This document shows, one piece after another, positions 1-6,842 of a stretch of DNA of 14,495 nt. The position numbers and the translations under genes are program-made. The stretch lies in NCBI GenBank assembly GCA_035317085.1, contig DATHHS010000057.1, positions 1 through 14,495 of the forward strand, in the 5' to 3' direction. The number at the start of each line of letters is the position of its first letter. Within the stretch, counting starts at the first letter, position 1. The notes beneath the pieces are model-generated. The model had not been told where the DNA came from, ran no database searches, and worked only from the letters and a program-made list of their open reading frames with translations. This DNA comes from VBDM01 sp035317085. Its GTDB lineage: Bacteria; Pseudomonadota; Gammaproteobacteria; Burkholderiales; SG8-39.

Positions 1-1
1 C

Positions 2-988
2 ACCGTCGTGGTGACCTTGCTGATCCTCGTGTTCGCAGAGATCACGCCGAAAGTGATCGGCGCACGCTATCCGGAGCAGACGGCCCTTACGGCGAGCTAC
101 GTGCTCAAGCCGCTCGTCAGGGCATTCGCGTGGTCGCTCTGGGTCGTGAACCTGTTCGTCCGCTGCCTGCTGTGGCTGCTGCGCATTCCGCTCGACCCGG
201 GACCGCAGCGCCTGTCGATGGAGGAACTGCGTTTCCTCGTGCTGGAGTCGGGACAGTTCATGCCGAAAAAGCACCAGAGCATCCTCGTCAATCTTTTCGA
301 CCTCGAAGCGATCACCATCGAGGACGTGATGACGCCCAGGGCGCAGATCGAGGCGATCGATCTCGAGGCCCCCAGCGAAACCATCCTCACGCAGCTCACC
401 ACCGCGTACCACACCCGGCTTCCCGCCTACCGGGGCGAACTCGGCAACATCGCCGGGATCCTCCACCTGCGCAAGGTGATGCATCTGGTACGTGCCGAGG
501 AGTTCGACCGCGCGGCACTCGCCGAGCTGCTGACCGAGCCGTACTTCGTTCCCGCAGGGACGCCGCTGTTCGCGCAGCTCCAGTACTTTCAGGAAAACCG
601 TCAGCGCATCGCGCTGGTGGTGGACGAGTACGGAGAGCTGCAGGGCCTGGTGACTCTGGAGGACATCATCGAGGAGATCATCGGTGAGTTCACCACGACT
701 GCGCCGGTGAAGTCGGAAATCGAGCCCTGGGACAAGGACGGGAGCGCCCTCGTCGAGGGCACGAGCGTGCTACGCGAGCTGAACCGCAAGCTCGGGCTCG
801 CCCTGCCTCTCGACGGGCCAAAAACCCTGAACGGCCTCATCCTCGAGCATCTGCGGGACATTCCCGAGGCCGGGGTGGCCCTGAAGATCGCCGAAGTACC
901 GATGGAGATCGTCCAGACCCAGGATCGGGTCATCAAGACCGTGCGGCTCTTTCGCCCCCGCGTATCGGACCTCGCCCAGGCTGCGTGA
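2..988 (+). CDS. CNNM/CBS-domain membrane protein (HlyC/CorC, CorB type), 5' truncated
   Basis: The C-terminal part of a CNNM-type transporter-like protein; the reading frame is open at the left edge, so the true start lies outside. The visible N-terminus is the end of the DUF21/CNNM membrane domain, with the characteristic EITPK motif (residues 11-15 counted from base 8) and a further hydrophobic segment at about 38-60. It is followed by a CBS pair: first repeat around VMTPRAQIEAIDLEA (107-121), second ending in IALVVDEYGELQGLVTLEDI (201-220). A CorC_HlyC transporter-associated domain fills about 245-315. The family sits in the inner membrane and is linked to Mg2+/Co2+ efflux or resistance; substrate cannot be read from sequence. 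The layout is CorB/YfjD-like rather than the soluble CorC, because the membrane domain is present. It precedes pilC on the same strand by 187 bp. Confidence 0.9.
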   Translation, partial: TVVVTLLILVFAEITPKVIGARYPEQTALTASYVLKPLVRAFAWSLWVVNLFVRCLLWLLRIPLDPGPQRLSMEELRFLVLESGQFMPKKHQSILVNLFDLEAITIEDVMTPRAQIEAIDLEAPSETILTQLTTAYHTRLPAYRGELGNIAGILHLRKVMHLVRAEEFDRAALAELLTEPYFVPAGTPLFAQLQYFQENRQRIALVVDEYGELQGLVTLEDIIEEIIGEFTTTAPVKSEIEPWDKDGSALVEGTSVLRELNRKLGLALPLDGPKTLNGLILEHLRDIPEAGVALKIAEVPMEIVQTQDRVIKTVRLFRPRVSDLAQAA

Positions 989-1038
989 CGGGCTTTCCGG
1001 CACTTGCCCGGAGGAGAAAAATTCACGGTATTTACGCC

Positions 1039-1066
1039 TTGTCTTCAATGCATTAAGCCGTAATCC
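1039..1066 (+). promoter_or_regulatory. weak sigma70-like promoter candidate for pilC
   Basis: TTGTCT (1039-1044) and TAATCC (1061-1066) are separated by 16 bp in the 187-bp gap before pilC. Only part of each hexamer matches consensus, and the choice rests on position alone. It would leave a leader of about 100 nt that contains the 1114-1131 hairpin. Confidence 0.25.
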
Positions 1067-1113
1067 TGAGGCTTTACAAAAACCCCAAGGCCATGCATCA
1101 TCGCGCGAGGCCT

Positions 1114-1131
1114 GACTTCAGGGAGGAAGTC
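1114..1131 (+). repeat. small perfect inverted repeat in the pilC leader
   Basis: GACTTC (1114-1119) and GAAGTC (1126-1131) are perfectly complementary around a 6-nt loop AGGGAG. In RNA it would form a short hairpin 44 nt before the pilC start. An 8-bp tandem repeat, AGCGAACG twice (1144-1159), follows. There is no T-run, so it is not a terminator; function is unknown. Confidence 0.4.
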
Positions 1132-1175
1132 GTAGGCAGCGCCAGCGAACGAGCGAACGATGTAGGAGACACCGT

Positions 1176-2396
1176 ATGGCAACCGCAGCAGCAGCCGGCA
1201 AGGTCAAGGAAATCAATTACCTTTGGGAGGGGAAAGACAAGTCCGGCAAAGTCCTCAAAGGTCAGATGCGCGCCGGCGGCCAAGCCGTCGTCAACGTCAC
1301 GCTGCGCCGCCAGGGCATCATCGTCACCAAGGTAAGCAAGCAGCGTATCGGACGCGGCGGCAGGGTCAGGGAGAAGGACGTCACCTTGTTCACCCGCCAG
1401 CTGGCGACCATGATGAAAGCGGGGGTGCCGCTCCTTCAGTCCTTCGATATCGTCGGCAAGGGCCACGCCAATCCGGCGGTGCAGAGGCTGTTGATGAACA
1501 TCAAGGCCGACGTGGAAACCGGAACCGCACTCGCCGCGGCGTTCCGCAAGCATCCGCTTCACTTCGACGCGCTATTCTGCAACCTGGTGGCGGCCGGCGA
1601 GCAGGCCGGCATTCTGGAAACCCTCCTCGACCGCCTGGCGACCTACAAGGAAAAGATCCTCGCCATAAAATCCAAGATCAAGGCGGCGTTGTTCTACCCG
1701 ATCGCAATCATCGTGGTTGCTTTCGTCATCACCGCCGTTATCATGATATTCGTGATCCCGGCTTTCAAGGAGGTGTTCAGGAACTTCGGCGCCGATCTTC
1801 CCGCGCCGACCTTGTTCGTCATGGGCGTCTCGGACATTTTCGTGCAGTTCTGGTACATCATCTTCCCCGTCGTCATCGGAAGCGTATGGGGGTTTCTCGA
1901 ACTGTGGAAGCGTTCCGTCCCGATCCAGATCTTCATGGACCGGCTGATGCTCAAGGTGCCGGTGTTCGGCGACCTGGTTCGGAAATCCACGATCGCGCGC
2001 TGGACCCGCACCCTTTCCACCATGTTTGCAGCAGGCGTGCCTCTGGTCGAGGCACTCGACTCGGTCGGCGGCGCCTCAGGGAACTACGTCTACGCCATGG
2101 CCACCAAGGAAATTCAGCAGAAGGTAAGCTCCGGGAGCACCCTCACGTCCTCCATGCAGGACACCAATGTTTTTCCCAACATGGTCATCCAGATGGTGTC
2201 GATCGGGGAAGAATCCGGCGCGCTCGATTCCATGCTCGGCAAGGTAGCAGACTTTTTCGAAGCCGAGGTCGACGACGCGGTGGACGCGCTTACCAGTCTG
2301 ATGGAGCCGATGATCATGGTGGTGCTCGGCGTGCTGATCGGCGGCATGGTGATCGCGATGTACCTGCCGATCTTCAAGATCGGCCAAGCGGTCTAG
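1176..2396 (+). CDS. pilC: type IV pilus inner-membrane platform protein PilC
   Basis: A 406-residue polytopic inner-membrane protein of the GspF/PilC family, the platform on which the PilB and PilT ATPases act during pilus extension and retraction. Two T2SSF repeats are visible, about residues 70-195 and 273-395. The first opens with LFTRQLATMMKAGVPLLQSF (71-90) and the second with the parallel RWTRTLSTMFAAGVPLVEAL. Membrane segments lie at about 171-197, 225-246 and 374-399. The ATG is preceded by AGGAG (1164-1168) with a 7-nt spacer, which fixes the start. Length is normal for PilC. pilD follows after a strong terminator. pilB, normally adjacent, is not found between this gene and the upstream CNNM gene. 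Confidence 0.97.
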   Translation: MATAAAAGKVKEINYLWEGKDKSGKVLKGQMRAGGQAVVNVTLRRQGIIVTKVSKQRIGRGGRVREKDVTLFTRQLATMMKAGVPLLQSFDIVGKGHANPAVQRLLMNIKADVETGTALAAAFRKHPLHFDALFCNLVAAGEQAGILETLLDRLATYKEKILAIKSKIKAALFYPIAIIVVAFVITAVIMIFVIPAFKEVFRNFGADLPAPTLFVMGVSDIFVQFWYIIFPVVIGSVWGFLELWKRSVPIQIFMDRLMLKVPVFGDLVRKSTIARWTRTLSTMFAAGVPLVEALDSVGGASGNYVYAMATKEIQQKVSSGSTLTSSMQDTNVFPNMVIQMVSIGEESGALDSMLGKVADFFEAEVDDAVDALTSLMEPMIMVVLGVLIGGMVIAMYLPIFKIGQAV

Positions 2397-2423
2397 CATC
2401 ATTCCCGCTGTAGCCTCCCCGCG

Positions 2424-2455
2424 AAAAGGGTTACGGGCGGACCGTAACCCTTTTT
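2424..2455 (+). terminator. strong rho-independent terminator between pilC and pilD
   Basis: A 13-bp perfect stem, AAAAGGGTTACGG (2424-2436) with CCGTAACCCTTTT (2442-2454), closes a 5-nt loop GCGGA and runs into a T-tract ending at 2455. The A-run on the other side would let it work on the opposite strand as well. It lies 27 nt after the pilC stop and ends 10 nt before the pilD ATG, so it should cut most pilC transcripts before pilD. Confidence 0.93.
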
Positions 2456-2465
2456 ATTTGATCCC

Positions 2466-3329
2466 ATGAGCGAGATTCTCAAAACCGTCGCCCACCCGGC
2501 GGTGTTTCCCTGGCTGTGCCTCGCGTTCGGGCTCGTGGTGGGTTCGTTCCTCAACGTGGTCATTCACCGCTTGCCCAAGATGATGGAGCGGGAATGGCAG
2601 GAGCAGTGCGCCGAGCTGCGCGGCGAGACGCTCGCTCCGGCGGAGCGGTTCAATCTTTTCGTGCCGCGCTCGCGTTGCCCTTCCTGCCGACACGGCATCA
2701 CTGCGGCGGAAAATATCCCGCTCGTCTCATGGGGATTGTTGCGCGGACGCTGCTCGGCCTGCGGGACCCACATCAGCGCCCGCTATCCGCTGGTCGAGCT
2801 GCTCGGAGGGATCGCCGCAGCCTGGTCGGCGGCGCGCTTCGGTTTCGGACCCGCGGCGTTTGCGGCAATGGTGTTCCTGTGGTGCATGCTCGCGGCGAGC
2901 TTCATCGATTTCGATACCCAGCTGTTGCCCGATTCGATCACCCTGCCCCTGCTGTGGCTGGGCCTGCTGGTCAACGCGGCCGGCGTTTTTACCGATCTGC
3001 GATCCGCGGTTATCGGTGCGGTCGCCGGGTACCTCGTACTGTGGAGCGTGTATTGGCTGTTCAAGCTTGCGACCGGCAAGGAAGGCATGGGTTTCGGAGA
3101 TTTCAAGCTGCTTGCAGCGATCGGGGCATGGTGCGGCTGGCAGGTGTTGCCGCTGACCATCCTGTTGTCGTCCTTCATCGGCGCCGCGGTCGGGATCAGC
3201 CTGATCGTGTTTGCCCGGCGTGGGCGTAGCGTCCCGATACCCTTCGGGCCCTACTTGAGCGCTGCGGGCGTCGTCGGCTTGTTCTGGGGTCCCCAGATCA
3301 GCCGCCACTACCTCAACCAGTTCATGTGA
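2466..3329 (+). CDS. pilD: prepilin leader peptidase / N-methyltransferase PilD
   Basis: A 287-residue inner-membrane aspartic protease that cleaves the leader of type IV prepilins (and of type II secretion pseudopilins where present) and methylates the new N-terminal residue. The N-terminal domain has GSFLNVVIHRLPKMMEREW (26-44) and a four-cysteine zinc site, C71-x2-C74 and C96-x2-C99. The two catalytic aspartates are D148 in the IDFDTQLLPD segment and D212 in the GFGD motif. Several hydrophobic segments fill 110-280. The start matches the family N-terminus, but there is no Shine-Dalgarno sequence: the 10 nt between the terminator T-tract and the ATG read ATTTGATCCC. The stop overlaps the coaE start as GTGA. 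Confidence 0.97.
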   Translation: MSEILKTVAHPAVFPWLCLAFGLVVGSFLNVVIHRLPKMMEREWQEQCAELRGETLAPAERFNLFVPRSRCPSCRHGITAAENIPLVSWGLLRGRCSACGTHISARYPLVELLGGIAAAWSAARFGFGPAAFAAMVFLWCMLAASFIDFDTQLLPDSITLPLLWLGLLVNAAGVFTDLRSAVIGAVAGYLVLWSVYWLFKLATGKEGMGFGDFKLLAAIGAWCGWQVLPLTILLSSFIGAAVGISLIVFARRGRSVPIPFGPYLSAAGVVGLFWGPQISRHYLNQFM

Positions 3330-3946
3330 AACCCTACATCGTGGGCCTCACGGGCGGCATCGGCAGCGGCAAGAGCGAAGTCGCCGGATCCTTCGCCCGG
3401 GTTGGGATCGCGGTGATCGACACGGACGAGATCGCCCACGAGCTCACGCGTCCGGACGGAGCGGCGATCGAGCCGATCCGCTCGGCATTCGGTGCCCGCT
3501 ACATCGGCGCGGATGGGTCCCTCGACCGCGCCGGGATGCGCAAGCTCGTGTTCGGCGACGCACAGGCGAAGAAGAAGCTCGAAGCGATCCTGCATCCGCT
3601 CATTCGGAAGGAGAGCACGCGCCGCTGTGAGCACGCCGCGAGCGTTTACGCGATTCTCGTCGTGCCGCTCCTGGTTGAGGGCGGCGTCGATCGGTCGCGA
3701 TACGCCCGCGTGCTCGTGGTCGATTGCACCGAGGATCAGCAGATCGAGCGGGTCATGCGGCGCAGCGGCCTCACGGAAAAGGATGTGCGCGATATCATCG
3801 CCGCGCAGGCCACGCGCGAGCAGCGCCTAGCCGAGGCGGACGACGTGATCGACAATAGCGGGGCGCCCGAGGCGCTCAAGGGGCAGGTGGCCCGCTTGCA
3901 TGAGAAATATCTCACGCTCGCAGCCAGTTTCAAGACAGCGTCATGA
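3326..3946 (+). CDS. coaE: dephospho-CoA kinase CoaE
   Basis: A 206-residue cytosolic kinase that phosphorylates the ribose 3'-OH of dephospho-CoA with ATP, the last step of coenzyme A synthesis. The P-loop TGGIGSGKS is at residues 9-17, close to the N-terminus as expected. The following IDTDEIAHELTRPDG segment and VVDCTEDQQIERVMRRSGL fit the family's substrate-binding and lid regions. Length is normal. It starts with GTG at 3326, sharing GTGA with the pilD stop, which implies translational coupling. Its stop overlaps the zapD ATG as ATGA. The pilD-coaE adjacency is common in proteobacteria and does not imply a role in pili. Confidence 0.97.
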   Translation: MKPYIVGLTGGIGSGKSEVAGSFARVGIAVIDTDEIAHELTRPDGAAIEPIRSAFGARYIGADGSLDRAGMRKLVFGDAQAKKKLEAILHPLIRKESTRRCEHAASVYAILVVPLLVEGGVDRSRYARVLVVDCTEDQQIERVMRRSGLTEKDVRDIIAAQATREQRLAEADDVIDNSGAPEALKGQVARLHEKYLTLAASFKTAS

Positions 3947-4785
3947 CGCCTCCCGTTGTCAATTCGTGGCCGATCGGTGAGAATCCGGCATCCTTGCGCC
4001 AGGATCAACCGCCTCCCCTTCGCGCCACGGGCAACACGGTGATCACCTACGAGTATCCGCTCAACGAGCGCATTCGGACGCTGCTTCGCCTCGAGGCCCT
4101 GTTCGAGCGTGTCAATCACTTTCTTGTCGACGAAGAAGATCCGCGCGCGCACCACGTGGTGCTCCTGACCCTGTTCGAGATCCTGGAAGTCGCGAGCCGC
4201 GCCGAGCTGAAGTCGGACCTGCTGCAGGAGCTCGAGCGCCAGAAGCAGGTCTTGCTGGGTTTTCGGAACAATCCTCAGATTGCGGAGAACGTGCTCCAGC
4301 AGGTCATTTCCGATATCGAGCGCGCAAGCGCCGCGCTCTTCGCCATGACCGGCAAGATCGGCCAGTATCTCCGCGAAAACGAATGGCTGATGTCGATCAA
4401 GCAGCGCACGGGAATCCCCGGCGGAGTGTGCGAATTCGACCTGCCTTCGTACCATTTCTGGCTGCATCGCGAACGCGAGCGGCGCGGGGCGGATCTCGGC
4501 GTCTGGATTGCGCCCTTGCTGCCGATCCGCGACGCCTCCGCCATCGTGCTGAAACTGCTGCGCGAGGGCGGCAAGCCCGTAAAACACGTCGCCCACCGCG
4601 CCGCTTTCTCGCAGATGCTCGGCGGCAAGATGTCACAGATGGTGCGCATCCGGCTGCCGCTCAATTCGCAGTTCATTCCGGAGATCAGCGCCAACCGTTA
4701 CGCCTTGAACGTCCGCTTCAGCACTTTCGGCACGCGGGTGTGCGAGGCGGATGTCGAGTTCGAGCTGATCTTCTGCAATCTGTAA
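3943..4785 (+). CDS. zapD: cell division protein ZapD (FtsZ-bundling factor)
   Basis: ZapD (DUF1342, YacF) is a cytosolic protein that binds the C-terminal tail of FtsZ and cross-links protofilaments to stabilise the Z ring. The open frame gives 280 residues from the ATG at 3943, which overlaps the coaE stop (ATGA). Family members usually begin with a sequence like ITYEYPLNERIRTLLRLE, here at residues 34-51. The first 32 residues, proline-rich and without recognisable motif, may not be translated. A GTG at 4039 (codon 33) would give a 248-residue protein of usual length starting exactly at that conserved block. Neither start has a convincing Shine-Dalgarno sequence; coupling favours 3943, family length favours 4039. 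yacG follows after 4 nt. Its partner FtsZ is encoded at the right edge of the window. Confidence 0.93.
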   Translation: MTPPVVNSWPIGENPASLRQDQPPPLRATGNTVITYEYPLNERIRTLLRLEALFERVNHFLVDEEDPRAHHVVLLTLFEILEVASRAELKSDLLQELERQKQVLLGFRNNPQIAENVLQQVISDIERASAALFAMTGKIGQYLRENEWLMSIKQRTGIPGGVCEFDLPSYHFWLHRERERRGADLGVWIAPLLPIRDASAIVLKLLREGGKPVKHVAHRAAFSQMLGGKMSQMVRIRLPLNSQFIPEISANRYALNVRFSTFGTRVCEADVEFELIFCNL

Positions 4786-4789
4786 GGCC

Positions 4790-4984
4790 ATGAGCAAGGC
4801 GCGCTTCGTGAGTTGCCCGCGCTGCAACGCGCAGGTGGCGTGGTCGTCTGAAAATCCTTACCGGCCGTTTTGTTCTGAGCGCTGCAAGCTCATCGATCTC
4901 GGCGATTGGGCGATGGAAAAGTACCGGGTTGCAGTCGAGGAAGACAAGGACGCGCCCGACGCGAATCCGACGGAAGATTCCTAG
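4790..4984 (+). CDS. yacG: DNA gyrase inhibitor YacG (zinc-finger protein)
   Basis: A 64-residue protein with the four-cysteine zinc finger of the YacG family: C9-x2-C12 and C28-x3-C32 (in FCSERC), followed by the LIDLGDWA block (34-41) that is a hallmark of the family. YacG of E. coli binds GyrB and inhibits gyrase. The acidic tail (EEDKDAPDANPTEDS) is typical. The start is 4 nt after the zapD stop, with a weak AAGG overlapping the zapD stop. The stop codon TAG (4982-4984) shares the palindrome CTAG with the stop of the convergent Nudix gene, so there is no intergenic space for a terminator. Confidence 0.95.
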   Translation: MSKARFVSCPRCNAQVAWSSENPYRPFCSERCKLIDLGDWAMEKYRVAVEEDKDAPDANPTEDS

Positions 4985-5934
4985 GGAATTTCTCCCCAGC
5001 TGCCGCGCACCATGGCAATACCGTGCGCGCCACAGTTCATGGCTGGTTCGAGATCGCCCGGGACGATCCCGCCGAGCGCGTACACCGGGATGGCCGCACC
5101 TGCAGCGATCTCCCGGAATCTCTCCCAGCCGAGCGGGACCGCGTCCGGGTGCGACGGCGTCGCACGAACCGGCCCGAGCACGACGAGATCCACCCCAAGC
5201 GCCTCGGCACCGCGCAGCTCCTCGGCCGAATGGCATGACGCGCCGCACCACGGGACATCGGGGCGCGCGGTCGCGCCGCGCAATTGTTCTGCGGTGAGGT
5301 GCACGCCGTCGGCTCCGACTTCGCGCGCGAGCACGGTATCCGCATTGACGAGGACTTTCGCGCCGTAAGGCCGGGCGAGCGCGAGAACGCGTCTTGCGAA
5401 CTTCCCAGCCTCTTCACGCCCGAGCGATTTCTCCCGCACCTGGATGAGCCTGAGACCACTCCGCAGTCTTGCCTCGAATCGCGAAAGAAACACCTCCATG
5501 CCGAGTTCGCCGGCTTGAGTGATAGCGTATTCGGCGGGCAGCAACAGGCTGCGCAGCACCGGACCGTTGGCCGGCAGGAGCGGGGCGCGCTCGATCGCAT
5601 CCGGGCGCTGCCAGGCAATGGCCTGGTGTTCGAGCGCGCGCGGCTCCCCGCGCCAGGCGGTGACCCGGTAAAAATGCAGGCGCACCGTGGCATGCGGATA
5701 GGTGAAGACGCGGGTGATCCAGGGATACGCACGCCCGATCTCGATCCCGAGCTCTTCGCGTATCTCGCGCTTGAGCGCCTCGGCAACCGGCTCGCCCGGC
5801 TCGACCTTGCCGCCGGGAAACTCCCAGTACCCCGAGTAGACCTTGCTTGCGGGACGCTGCGCGAGAAGCACGGTGCCGTCCGAGCGGATCAGCACCGCCG
5901 CGGCAACCTCCACCGGGGCCGACATCGCGGACAC
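4981..5934 (-). CDS. Nudix hydrolase fused to a ThiE-like (thiamine phosphate synthase fold) domain
   Basis: A 317-residue two-domain protein. Residues 1-135 form a MutT-type Nudix hydrolase with a perfect Nudix box from G42 to I64 (G-x5-E48-x7-R56-E57-I-R-E60-E61-L-G63-I). MutT-like enzymes hydrolyse oxidised nucleotides such as 8-oxo-dGTP. Residues about 140-317 match the TIM barrel of thiamine phosphate synthase (LRLIQVREK, ADGVHL, VLGPVRATPSHPDA, VYALGGI). Two positions where ThiE has Mg-binding aspartates appear changed, NAD for NDx and AEQ for QED, so thiamine synthesis is doubtful. Such fusions are widespread in beta- and gammaproteobacteria with no settled role for the second domain. 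The GTG start at 5934 is 3 nt after the ATPase stop; an ATG at 5925 is equally possible. Confidence 0.92.
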   Translation of the reverse strand: MSAMSAPVEVAAAVLIRSDGTVLLAQRPASKVYSGYWEFPGGKVEPGEPVAEALKREIREELGIEIGRAYPWITRVFTYPHATVRLHFYRVTAWRGEPRALEHQAIAWQRPDAIERAPLLPANGPVLRSLLLPAEYAITQAGELGMEVFLSRFEARLRSGLRLIQVREKSLGREEAGKFARRVLALARPYGAKVLVNADTVLAREVGADGVHLTAEQLRGATARPDVPWCGASCHSAEELRGAEALGVDLVVLGPVRATPSHPDAVPLGWERFREIAAGAAIPVYALGGIVPGDLEPAMNCGAHGIAMVRGSWGEIP

Positions 5935-5937
5935 CCG

Positions 5938-6822
5938 CTAGCGTCTTGGCTTGCCGTCGCCGGCATTGCGACCGGCGTAATCGCGCGCGAACTGCCAGGC
6001 CACGCGTCCGCTGCGCGATCCCCGCAGGAGCGCCCACTGCAGCGCCTCCTGCCGGGCCTTGGGAACCTCGCCCTCGCGGCAACCCAATTCGCGCAGCCAG
6101 TGGCTCACGATTTCAAGATAGTCGTCCTGGTCGAACGGATAGAAGGAAACCCACAGGCCGAAGCGCTCCGAGAGCGAGATCTTCTCCTCTACCGTTTCAC
6201 CGGGATGAATTTCCTCGCCGAGGTGCTTGGTCTCCAAATTTTCCTGCATGTACTCGGGCACAAGATGCCGCCGGTTGGAGGTCGCGTAGATGAGAAGGTT
6301 TTCCGAGGTGGCGGAAATCGAACCGTCCAGCACCACCTTGAGCGCCTTGTAACCTGCGGCCTCCGACAATTCGAACGAGAGGTCATCGCAGAACAGGACG
6401 AAGCGCTCCGGCCGCCCCGCGACCTGATCGACGATGTCGGGGAGATCGATGAGATCGTGCTTTTCCACCTCGATAAGGCGCAGGCCCTGGCGATGGAATT
6501 TGTTCAGCACGGCCTTCACCAGCGAGGATTTTCCGGTGCCACGGGCGCCGGTCAGGAGCGCATTGTTGGCCGTGCGGCCCTCGACGAACTGGCGGGTGTT
6601 CTGTTCGATCAGCGCTTTCTGGCTGTCGACCCCGCGAAGATCGGACAAGCGGATGCGGTGCAGATTCTTCACCGGCTGGATGAAGCCGTGGCGCGATGTC
6701 TTGCGCCAGCGGAAGGCGATGCTCGCCTCCCAGTCCACGGGACGCGACGCAGGGGGGAGCAGCGTCTCCACCCGCTCGAGGAGCGCTTCGCCCCGCTTGA
6801 TCAGCCGTTCCAATTCGGACAT
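5938..6822 (-). CDS. DUF815 family P-loop ATPase (AAA-like)
   Basis: A predicted cytosolic ATPase of the DUF815 (COG2607) family, 294 residues. Walker A is GARGTGKS (92-99), Walker B is FVLFCDDLSF (141-150), and a sensor-1-like ATSNRRHLVPE segment follows. The N-terminal 30 residues look helical or coiled-coil. Function is not established for the family. I chose the ATG at 6822 because GGAG lies 6 nt upstream (6829-6832) and it leaves a 20-nt gap after argJ. The frame stays open up to 6900, but that would add 26 residues overlapping the argJ end with no support. It lies between argJ and the Nudix-ThiE-like gene, an arrangement I recall as common in betaproteobacteria, so co-transcription is likely. 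Confidence 0.92.
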   Translation of the reverse strand: MSELERLIKRGEALLERVETLLPPASRPVDWEASIAFRWRKTSRHGFIQPVKNLHRIRLSDLRGVDSQKALIEQNTRQFVEGRTANNALLTGARGTGKSSLVKAVLNKFHRQGLRLIEVEKHDLIDLPDIVDQVAGRPERFVLFCDDLSFELSEAAGYKALKVVLDGSISATSENLLIYATSNRRHLVPEYMQENLETKHLGEEIHPGETVEEKISLSERFGLWVSFYPFDQDDYLEIVSHWLRELGCREGEVPKARQEALQWALLRGSRSGRVAWQFARDYAGRNAGDGKPRR

Positions 6823-6842
6823 GGTTCGCTCCGGCTCCGCAT

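Noticed and set aside
989..1010. A CGGGC/GCCCG dyad just after the CNNM gene, considered as a terminator.
   Set aside because: Only 5 bp with a 12-nt loop and no T-run.
1093..1335. An 80-codon plus-strand ORF starting in the pilC leader, considered as a leader peptide.
   Set aside because: AAGG lies only 2 nt before the ATG, the frame overlaps pilC for most of its length and the product looks unlike a protein.
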